Shown here: piece by piece, positions 55,611-64,000 of the stretch
Numbering within the stretch: position 1 is the stretch's first letter
How the letters are laid out: every line of letters starts with the position of its first letter
Assembly (NCBI GenBank): GCA_963580285.1
Contig: OY757025.1
Location: forward strand, 119,813,141 to 119,877,140
DNA length: 64,000 bases
Direction of reading: 5' to 3'
Origin: Lucinisca nassula
Lineage: Eukaryota > Mollusca > Bivalvia > Lucinida > Lucinidae
Notes under the pieces: generated by a model
The model's input: only the letters and a program-made list of their open reading frames with translations
The model's database searches: none
Told to the model about the DNA's origin: nothing
Translations under genes and position numbers: made by a program

Positions 55611-55984
55611 CCCTAACACTAAAACGAATAATTAAGGCCGAAGATGCTTAAAACCACACTGGTTCCATTATATATGCTAATCGGTTTGTTCAATTGAAAA
55701 GTGTATGCCACAGAATACAATTAGCATTCACCTTTCAAACTGAAGGAAACAATATCGAAAGTTTGGTCCTTTAAGGTGAAATTAAATAACTTTTCCGCGA
55801 AAAAGCACGTAACACGAAACAGCTGTAAATTACGCGTCTGTCTGTCGTTTTAACTGTACATTTTCGAATGTACGGTCTGAACCTTATCATGTTCAAGTAA
55901 GTTACAACCTAATTCCGCGAATTGGTTTAGCAATACTCATATGACACGTTCAGTGGAAGCAGGAGCAAGAATTGAGAAGAGGCC

Positions 55985-56625
55985 CTGCAGGCACATGACG
56001 TAACGTTGGCGCAACGTCATGACGTTATGCAACGTCACATCTATGTCGGTGCAACGTCGTGACGTTTATGCAACGTCACATCTACGTCGCTGCAACGTCG
56101 TGACGTTAATGCAACGGCACATCAACGTTGGTGCAACGTCATGACGTTTATGCAACTTCACATCTACGTCGCTGCAACGTCGTGACGTTTATGCAACGTC
56201 ACATCTACGTCGCTGCAACGTCGTGACGTTTATGCAACGTCACATCAACGTTGGTGCAACGTCATGACGTTATGCAACTTCACATCTACGTCGGTGCAAG
56301 GTCGTGACGTTTATGCAACGTCACATCAACGTCTGTGCAACGTCATGACGTTTATGCAACGTCACATCTACGTCGCTGCAACGTCGTGACGTTAATGCAA
56401 CGGCACATCAACGTTGGTGCAACGTCATGACGTTTATGCAACTTCACATCTACGTCGGTGCAACGTTGTGACGTTTATGCAACGTCACATCTACGTCGCT
56501 GCAACGTCGTGACGTTTATGCAACGTCACATCAACGTTGGTGCAACGTCATGGCGTTTATGCAACTTCACATCTACGTCGGTGCAACGTCGTGACGTTGC
56601 ACCGACGTTGATTTGGCGTTGCCCT
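55985..56625. repeat. 41-bp ACGT-rich minisatellite
   Basis: About 15 copies of a 41-bp unit with GCAACGTCGTGACGTTTATG and CAACGTCACATCTACGTCGG. Each unit contains several ACGT cores and a TGACGT site; some units are one base shorter in the GTTTATG part. Similar isolated text is at 10425-10515 and 42215-42280. Confidence 0.92.
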
Positions 56626-56639
56626 AGCGAAGTGTGTCT

Positions 56640-57160
56640 GCTGGATGATGACTAACAACCAATACACTCATTGAAATTTTATTTGATTGCAATTACATTT
56701 TCGAACCCAGTTCTACCTGTGTTGATTGTTTTCTTTGTTTTAAACCATATCAGGTATGTATAGCATATCTTACAATGTTCTGTAAATGTTATGTAACCTA
56801 CTAAGCTATCATAATATATTTTACTGCAGTTATTTTGAGGAGTTTTGGTAAGATGTCTTGTTTTCCATTATGCACAAATTAACTGCCTATGTGCTTGCAG
56901 AGATCTAACGCTTCACGATAACCCAAATTGGCATGCTGCTAGGTTGATATAGCAATGCAAGGTAACACTTTGTTATATAGCGTTGCCGTTATTCATCGGG
57001 CATCATCGGGCAGCGTGATGTCATAAAGTAATATGTGCACATGTGTAAAAAACAATGCTAACTGGCGCGTAACGTCATGATGTCATCCAAGACAACCCTT
57101 TGTTTTTCTACTGAGATCCTTTTGAACTTTTTCGGCGACAAAATCTGGTTTAAAATGGTT
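56640..57160. other. No gene recognised
   Basis: AT-rich and apparently unique. Confidence 0.4.
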
Positions 57161-57164
57161 GCAT

Positions 57165-57295
57165 GATAAACAGAATCTTACACTCGTAGTCATTTTATGT
57201 GAAAGTTATGGAACTTGCCAGATGTTCGTTTCATAAATTTTATGTGAAATGTACACTAGTGTAAAATCCTCTATTTTATCAAAGCATTTTAGGAT
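57165..57295. repeat. Foldback element end pair (no hairpin core)
   Basis: ATAAACAGAATCTTACACTC, TCATTTTATGTGAAAGTTAT and inverse TTTTATGTGAAA..., then ACACTAGTGTAAAATCCTCT. Its GAATCTTACACTCG end is shared with 25466-25500 and with the 35493 element. A family A/B-like decayed hairpin follows at 57296-57443. Confidence 0.55.
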
Positions 57296-57442
57296 TAAAA
57301 ATGCCAATTTTTTACTTATTTCTGCTTTAATTAGAGTTTGTGTTACTCATTAGAACCATATTAAAACAAGCGGTTCTGATGAATACGCAATCTATGTTTT
57401 GGAGCAAAATAATTTGTGTAATGTATTTTAACCCCCTTTATC

Positions 57443-57800
57443 ATATGACGTCGCGTCTGAGAGCGTAATGACGCCATGTAATAAATTCAATAATCCACTA
57501 GTGTATTAAAAATGCAAATTAGTTAGATATGCCACGTAACGTTACATGTACGGCTTCCTTTATGACGTCGCGTTTACTAATGGCGGAAAATTGACATTTT
57601 TGATAAACAGTCGAGAATAAAATGCGATTTAAATGTCTTATGATAAATAGAATCTTGTTTTCGTGCCCATGTACCATTGAATTTCTTAAACTCGTTGAGG
57701 AAAAGGGATAAAATGCTCGGCAAAGCCTCGCATTTTATCCATTTTCCTCAACTCGTTTAATAAATTCAATAATACATGAACACTCATGTAAGATCCTTTA
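57443..57800. mobile_element. Foldback element (arm type 3), copy 2
   Basis: ATCATATGACGTCGCGTCTG, TACTAATGGCGGAAAATTGA, TAGAATCTTG, hairpin with ATGCTCGGCAAAGCCTCGCAT centre, AACACTCATGTAAGATCC end. Highly similar to 35493-35866. Confidence 0.85.
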
Positions 57801-58673
57801 TATATCTGTAAAAAGTGGGGGTTACAAGAGTGTTTATTGCATGGAATTTTTGTGACGTACATTGAAATTTCAATGGCTCAAACACCTTTTGCACCATGAA
57901 AATTTGTTCAAGATAGGGGTAGTTCGAGCCACTGTGGGTAATTTAGAGAACCATGAAAGGAAACATAAAGCTTATTTAAGATAAAGTTATGCTGCGTGTT
58001 CTCATTAAGTTCACCCCATCCTAATTAGAATAGCATCATCGAGGCAATTCTAGTGAGTACACACAACATACATTTTCATAATAGAATATATTGCTTCATT
58101 ATACCTATATCTGATCAGGACTTAAGGAAATTATTTCACAGGGTTAAAAAATACTGCGTTCGAATCAGCTGTGATAAACGAGCTATAGGTGTTCGGGCCA
58201 TCGAAGTTTTACTGAAGTTGTTCCTCAGTCCATTCCCGAAAACCGTCTTAATTTACTGGCTTAACATGTGTTGAAAGATGCTGTTATTGTTTAAATTTAG
58301 TGTAATATCTTAAACGTCACAGCATGCAACTAATATGCAAGATGTACGATTCTCTGAAGTTTGTCGTTATTTTCTATGGCAACTTGGGCCTTAGATTGTG
58401 TGTGGAGGGTGCGTTGTGGAGATGATAAACAACTTGAGAAAAAGCGGGGAATATAAGTTCCCTGTGGAATTTGCTTTTTTATACAATAAAAAAATGAAAA
58501 AAATTGCATGAATACACGGAGGCAGTGCGTCTTCCTTTACTTAAGGGCATTCAACAGGTCTTCCTGACACGAGTGCTAAAATTTACGGTTGCATAAAACG
58601 TTTACGTTTTTCTAGAAAAGTAACATGTCCAGTTCCTAATTATAGAATTAATCATAAAACATAAGGATTTGAT

Positions 58674-59374
58674 AATGCATTTCTTTATTGGAAGAACAAA
58701 TAAACATTCAATTAGTGAGAAAATTACCTTTCAAAATAGTTCATTTTATTTGATCAGAAACTTCCTTGCCCTTCCTCAGAAACATAACATTTTTACATCA
58801 ACAGATTGTGTAGTCCGGTGCACCTGGAATATATTTTTTCAAAAAATGTCATTAAAACACATTTTCCATAGTTCTAAAAACCCATCAAACATGTTAACTG
58901 GCCGCCATTGGTATATGCACAGGTAGTTTCATAGAAAATTCATAATGATTATTTTACACCCAAATCCTGATATTTCTTCGTTGTTATTTTTGTTTTTACT
59001 ATTGGTAAATATTATTATGCATGCAATAGATACATTTGAGAAAAATCATTAGTTTTGTCAAAAAGACTGAATTGCGATTCGAGAGATATATTATATACCC
59101 CAGTGTTAAATCGCATCGCGTATACATGTACATGTATGTCAATGTATATAAGAGTTCTGTACACATTGGGTGGTGATATAATGTTTTCAAGGCAGATTTG
59201 GGAGGGAGGGGGGGGGGAGCCTATCCCGGTGCACCTAGTAAACAGACTAAACTAGATGTAGGTGTAAGAATGTATAATGTTTCTGAGAAATGAGAAAGAA
59301 GCTGAGCAAATAAAAAAGGTAATTTTCACGCAAATCATATGTTTATTTTTTTCTCCCAACAGCAAAAATACATT
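58674..59374. mobile_element. Element with long (about 160 bp) diverged inverted repeats
   Basis: Left arm 58674-58830 (AATGCATTTC.TTATTGG, GAAAATTACCTTTC, CCTCAGAAACAT, GTCCGGTGCACC) matches the reverse complement of 59222-59374 (AATGTATTTT, GAAAATTACCTTTT, TCTCAGAAACAT, CTAGGTGCACCGGG). The central 390 bp have no recognisable coding frame. Class unknown. Confidence 0.6.
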
Positions 59375-59592
59375 CTTTAATATATATGCTCTATGATTAT
59401 TTCTATAATTAAGAACATAATAGGTCAATTTTTCAAGAAACACGTCAATGTTTTAAGCAACCGTAAATTTTAGCATACTTATTGAATGTCCTTAACGAAA
59501 TATGTCTGCAAATTGTTTTTGAGCTCAGAAATGAAAAATGTTTCTTCGTGTGCGCAGCCAATTGTATAGACTTTACGCATGACTTATTAAAT

Positions 59593-59830
59593 TAAGGAGA
59601 ATGGATATACCTTCATGGGAGGCAACTCCTGCAAAAGTATTTGTGTCTCCTGTGTCAACTGGGGTCAGATCATTAAAGAAAGATTTTGCTCCTCAGGAGA
59701 AAATTTGTACTTTTAAGTGTAGCCCCCTTTTCCCATGAGACAGAGTTTATTGATAAGCGGACAGGAAGCCCCGAAAGTTTGTCTCCCTTTGAAAAATGGT
59801 GGAAAATCTGCCAGAGGTTTCCTCTACATG
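59593..59830 (+). mobile_element. Foldback/TIR element, family F (diverged)
   Basis: AGGAGAATGGATATACCTTC, GATTTTGCTCCTCAGGAGAA, GTCTCCCTTTGAAAAATGGT, ATCTGCCAGAGGTTTCC. Confidence 0.7.
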
Positions 59831-60239
59831 TCTGTGAGCAACAAAAGCCCACTCAACCCTGTTGACCGGTACAGATTCCTATGCAAGCAATGTAGATCCA
59901 GATCATACGGCTCATAATGATCTACATTGTTTGGAAGCTTTATAATGAATTGACACTAAGAGTGGACGTTTCCAAATTCATTGCTACAAGAGCACACAGA
60001 CATTCAGAGAGAAAGGTTTCAGAAACTTGCTGCTGTGATTTGGTACTTGCACATAAAGAACGGACGGCGATGTTTGCAAATTCAGCCGTGAATAGGGCTT
60101 ATCCGAGAAAAGCAAATTTTAAAACAAGTTCACCATGCCCTTTGAAATTCCATACATTTGTGACCTTTATAAAACTAAGAAATGTTGAAAATTTGGAGTT
60201 GATATCTTTTTTAATTCCGGAGTTACAGTCACTTAAAAT

Positions 60240-60475
60240 ATGGGCCCCGTCAAGCGATTTTGGTACTTATCGCCTATGCGAGCAGCGAAGGTTCAGGCGA
60301 GCCTGCGCATCCGCGCAGTCTCGCCAGAACCTTCGCTGCTCGCTCATACAAGCAGTGAATCAAGAGGGACCTTCAGACAGACAGCCTTATCCCTGGCCCC
60401 TCTGAATGGCTGGGCATGCGCAGTTACAATTTGTCATGACGGAATGCTCGAAGACACAAATTCGCTTGTCGGGGC
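60240..60475 (+). repeat. Dispersed repeat with GC-rich hairpin (complete)
   Basis: The hairpin at 60279-60342 has arms CGAGCAGCGAAGGTTC / GAACCTTCGCTGCTCG plus GCGAG and TGCGC inner pairs. The homologous copy at 33027-33250 lacks part of the right arm. Forward frames here have no recognised domain. Confidence 0.8.
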
Positions 60476-61626
60476 TCATATATTGAATATATAACAAAAT
60501 GCATAGCTTGTACCTCAGTAGCAATTTTAACACACTTGATACAAAAGGGTTAAATGCATAACATTCATATTTCTTACCTAAATGTATTGATATTTGGCAG
60601 ACACGAATGATAATATTCCTACACAAAGATGCTGTTACATTTGCAATTGTTCTATTTTTGTTAATGAAAATATTTACATTTTTCTCTGAAATGACCATAT
60701 TTGGAAATATCCAAATTTAAAACGTGATATCTCCAAAACTCTTGTATATATTTTATTCTTATTTTCGGGATTTTCTAAACGTGTTGATTATTTTTAAGTG
60801 CTAACAGACTGATTGCCTAATTTGTAAAGGGTACACATTTTGCATTTTCCGGAGTAGGCCAATTTTTTAGCATACCAAACTCGGTCACTAACAGTGCATG
60901 CATATAGATCACTCAAAGCATAGTTTGTAAAAGAAAACGTTGGTGAAGTTAGTCCATATATACCTATTATCCCAAAAAGACACACATAAGTTAATCGTGT
61001 AGCTGCAGCTCATACGCCACAGAACGCGGCGTATGATCTGGGGCCACACTGTTTTGTGGAACAGGAATTTGTGTAAGCAGTCTGACATCCAGTCTGACAT
61101 CTCTACCACTGGAAATGGACCTGTCAAAAGGAGTTATAAAGTGGAAGAGTCTATTTGTCATATATGGACCAATCTCCCAGATGTTTTCAGATTATATTTT
61201 AGACATATAGCATATCTGGGCCAGACGCATATCTGGGCCAGAAAATAGGAAAGGGTTTAGGTCAGCATTTGTAATTAGCGAAAACTCATATCAGACAGGC
61301 GAAAATTGAAGGCGCTGTCCTGGCTCATCTGAATCTTCATTGATCGCACATACGGATACCTACCTATACCTGATCCCTGGACCACTAAGTGTGTTATCAC
61401 ACTGCTAAAATATATGAATTTTAACACGTATTTTGGAAGGCGAATTGTCTGTTTTACGTTCGGAAATTTTGTTTTGCGGCGGCGCGTCACCTGAGCCTTA
61501 AACACAATTTGCGACCGTAAAACTGAAGTTCACAATTTTAGCATAGTTAGGCCAATTCTAATTCACTTATGCTTTTGTTTTCTTTTAAATAGAGATATTT
61601 GCGTAAAATGCACTTTCAGTCGAGCA
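60476..61626. other. No gene recognised
   Basis: Contains a short palindrome at 61010-61045 (CATACGCC-ACAGAACGC-GGCGTATG) of the TTAA-element module type. Otherwise nothing I can support. Confidence 0.4.
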
Positions 61627-61855
61627 TTAACCCATATATGCCTAGTGGCCCTTTTTTTGGGACGTTGGCAAACAGTGTAGACCCAGATCAGACGCCGTAT
61701 AACGCGGCGTCTGATCTGGGTCTACACTGTTTGCTCAAAGAACATACATTTTTGTACAACTTACATTAAACAAAACAAATCTGACACCCCTATAATTGAA
61801 AATGGACAACTCCAAATTTATAAGATGGAAGATTCCATTGTCATATATGGGTTAA
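61627..61855. mobile_element. Complete TTAA-bounded MITE with perfect internal palindrome
   Basis: TTAACCCATATATG at 61627-61640 and its exact inverse CATATATGGGTTAA at 61842-61855. Inside (about 61668-61735) CAAACAGTGTAGACCCAGAT-CAGACGCC and its inverse surround GTATAAC. TTAA with CCC/GGG ends fits a piggyBac-like non-autonomous element. Confidence 0.85.
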
Positions 61856-62194
61856 GCCAAATGTTCATTACGATCACACCCGTGTGACGTAGGACATTCT
61901 TTCATGGCGAAACTAGACATGTGTCAATAGGACACAGATGCCCCCGCCAAGGCTTGATCTACCTGGTACAAAATGCCTTAACCTGAGGTTACAGGATCAC
62001 GTACGTACGTACACACCTGTACAGATGGACGTTCATACGCAGGCACGTACGGAAAACCGAGAAAATAAATGCTCTCAGCATCATTCGATGGCATAAAAAT
62101 CTAAGGAATTTGAATGATGATGTGGGGCTATACTGGATTTGCCATGTCCTTCCGTGATTCCTTGACTCTGTGATTCCATCATTCCGTGATTTCG

Positions 62195-62510
62195 TGACTG
62201 CAAATTAAGATGCATTTTGCTTAATAACTTTTATGTTTGTGATCCTACTTCAATGAAACTTATACTACAATTGGTCTCTAAGGTAAGGAAGACGTAGCAG
62301 CAGGTAGTGACCAAGGGCCCATAACTCTTTGAGTTACATGTATGTCCCTTGATTGGTTTTCAAATTTTAAAATGCATTTTGCTTAACAACAGTTATATTT
62401 GTGGTTCTACTTCAATGAAACTTATACTGAAGTAAGGAAGGTGTCTCAGCAGTATAGTAACCGAAGGCAAATATCTCTTGGAGTTATGTCCCTTGGTAGG
62501 TTTTCAATTT
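62195..62510. repeat. Diverged tandem repeat, unit about 170 bp (block 1)
   Basis: AATGCATTTTGCTTAA.AAC, TACTTCAATGAAACTTATAC, AAGGAAG, GAGTTA(C)TGTCCCTTG occur twice. Block 2 at 62880-63240 has the same phrases. Confidence 0.75.
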
Positions 62511-62547
62511 TTGCCAGTCTCGGTTAATTTTGCAACAGATTTCTCAG

Positions 62548-62801
62548 CATCACGAAAACACGCCTATATCATTTTGACCCCTTGAACCCAATTTTATATA
62601 CTAAAACTGAGGTTTAAGGGGATATACATCATTTTTCTTATTTCTGCTCAAAAACATAGATTGTGGGTACTCGATAGAACCGCCTCGACGAGGCGGTTCT
62701 ATCGAGTCCCCACAATCTATGTTTTAGCAGAAATAAGAAAAATATCACAATTTTTCATCCAAAAATTGGCAATGTATTTGTATAGGCGTGTTTTCGTAAT
62801 G
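62548..62801 (-). mobile_element. Palindromic TIR element, family A, complete
   Basis: CATCACGAAAACACGCCTAT to ATAGGCGTGTTTTCGTAATG: almost perfect inverted ends. The hairpin TAGATTGTGGGTACTCGATA with CCGCCTC-GAC-GAGGCGG has only one mismatch. Carries GATA where other copies have GTTA, as in 10743-11117. Inserted between the two 170-bp repeat blocks. G flanks both ends. Confidence 0.93.
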
Positions 62802-62879
62802 GTCACTATGAAAACAATAATGCTGTAACTTTGTATAAACTTGAACAATCACTGGATATAGTGTTTGTTCTAAAATAGG

Positions 62880-63240
62880 GAAAAGGGTCCAAAACTCATT
62901 GAGTTATGTCCCCTGCTAATTTTTCAAATTTTTCCATTCTTGAAAATTTTTTGCAATAGATTTCTTAGGAACTATTAAAGTTAGAAAGCTGAAAGCTTGT
63001 ATAAACATAGACAATGCCTAGCTGTATTGTGCATACTGGGCCGAGGGTCTTTAACTGTTGGAGTTATGTCCCTTGGCAGGTTTTCACAAAAACAAATACA
63101 ATGCATTTTGTTCAATAACTTTAATGTTTGTGGTCCTACCTCAATGAAACTTATATCACACTTGGTCTCTAGAGTAAGGAAGCTGTAATGGCCAAACATT
63201 GGCCAAGGGCCTATAACTAGTGGAATTATGCCTTGTTACC
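62880..63240. repeat. Diverged tandem repeat, unit about 170 bp (block 2)
   Basis: GAGTTATGTCCC.TG, AATGCATTTTGTTCAATAAC, CCTCAATGAAACTTATATCA, GTCTCTAGAGTAAGGAAG. Continues block 1 across the inserted family A element. Confidence 0.75.
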
Positions 63241-63354
63241 ATGTCCTACAGTGATGTACCTGGTAAAGAACTAAGTATGAATGCAAAATATTTCGATATC
63301 ATTGGTATTTCTTCTCTAATATTGCTACAGCAGGGCTATAGTCAGATCCTCTGA

Positions 63355-63630
63355 CAGCTCTAGTTTTGGGTCGATTGTTTATCAGTCGACGCAAATCTAC
63401 TAACTACGGAAGCTTCCCGCCTGCTATTATCCACGTGACTATCGTCGACCATGTACAAACTCCAGGTAACGGTTATCTTTAGTAGCGCTATTCTCCGAGC
63501 GCTGGTGGCTGTAAAATCTGGACTGGGATCGTGGCAAACAGTGAAAACACTGATCAGACGACGCGGAGCACTGTATGCTTTAAGATACTGGCATTTTGGG
63601 GTCGATTGTTTATCAATCGACCCAAAGGTA
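63355..63630. repeat. Paired TCGATTGTTTATCA repeats
   Basis: TTTTGGGTCGATTGTTTATC at 63365 and TTTTGGGGTCGATTGTTTAT at 63594 frame about 230 bp; each is followed by the partial inverse CA.TCGAC.CAAA. Similar text occurs at 14505-14535. Confidence 0.55.
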
Positions 63631-63769
63631 TAAAGGACAAAACCTCTATTAGTGCTTGAGTCCACGTGAATATCACATCCACGGAGATTATTTATAGAAT
63701 TTTATCGCAGTGAGGTCAGCGTGTTTAAAGGTTGACTGTAAAATCTCGGCTGGAATCATGGGTTGGGCT

Positions 63770-63912
63770 AGGCAAACAGTGTAGACCCAGATCAGACGCC
63801 GCAGAACGCGGCCTCTGATCAGGGTCTTCACTGCTTGCTTACAGTGTAGGAATTTAAGGGTCAGACGCCGAAATCCGCAGCGTCTAAGCAGGGTCTACAC
63901 GGTTTACTTTCA
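63770..63912. repeat. Two adjacent GTAGACCCAGATCAGACGCC palindromes
   Basis: GCAAACAGTGTAGACCCAGA ... GATCAGGGTCTTCACTGCTT, then a weaker one, GGTCAGACGCC...GCGTCTAAGCAGGGTCTACA. Same module as in the TTAA elements, but no TTAA ends are visible. Confidence 0.75.
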
Positions 63913-64000
63913 GTAAAGGAGTTTAAGGGTGAAACGAAACAGTCCCCGTTCAGGCCCATTTTTACTAACTATACCCAGAGACAATCGACCAACCAGTACT

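Noticed and set aside
59917..60405. 162-residue forward frame
   Set aside because: Runs into the dispersed hairpin repeat at 60240, has no recognisable domain and no splice support.

Overview
The window looks like intronic and intergenic DNA from a marine invertebrate, most likely a bivalve mollusc. This is inference from the repeat landscape: I/Nimb-like and CR1/Jockey-group LINE remnants, tRNA-derived SINEs, many palindromic TIR elements, and composite repeats containing 'gaccttgacc'-type units. It is about 64 kb of AT-rich, very repeat-dense sequence with one 23-base gap (25060-25082). I see no bacterial gene organisation, rRNA, genuine tRNA gene or CRISPR array.

The only host-gene signal is on the + strand. 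One coding exon lies at 29567-29759 and a second at 55013-55100. Both have canonical splice sites and compatible phases, and together they read into the start of a cyclic nucleotide-binding (CNB) domain. A possible non-coding 5' exon lies at 26393-26461. If these belong together, most of the window is one 25.3-kb intron (29760-55012) plus flanking introns, filled with mobile elements.

Layout. 1-588: unannotated. 589-5990: a long but frame-broken non-LTR retrotransposon (gag-like ORF1; ORF2 with AP endonuclease, reverse transcriptase and RNase H) ending in three tandem 3' units. 6-17 kb: TIR elements, a 383-bp tandem duplication, microsatellites, SINEs and the first palindromic elements. 17-22.4 kb: foldback hairpins and several 3' ends of a second retroelement, two with RT-region remnants. 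23-27 kb: satellite-like repeats, palindromic elements and the gap. 27-34 kb: a duplicated segment bracketing the first coding exon, then a cluster of palindromic elements. 34-40 kb: SINEs with perfect target-site duplications and an antisense LINE RT remnant with two elements nested in it. 41-45 kb: palindrome clusters and TIR-bounded composite repeats. 45.6-51.1 kb: two minisatellites with periods of 36 and 63 bp, both multiples of three, which generate long spurious open frames. 51-64 kb: more of the same families, a 41-bp ACGT-rich minisatellite and a diverged long inverted repeat.

The most unusual structure is the palindromic elements. At least two TIR families with different ends carry the same central hairpin (core CCGCCTC-N3-GAGGCGG), and the well-bounded copies show identical single bases on both flanks in 9 of 10 cases. 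A separate set of foldbacks shares a different core (CTCGGCAA(A)GCCTCG) between unrelated arms. A third set of TTAA-bounded elements shares a GTAGATCCAGATCAGA-type palindrome. The recurring theme is a conserved palindromic module inside elements with differing ends.
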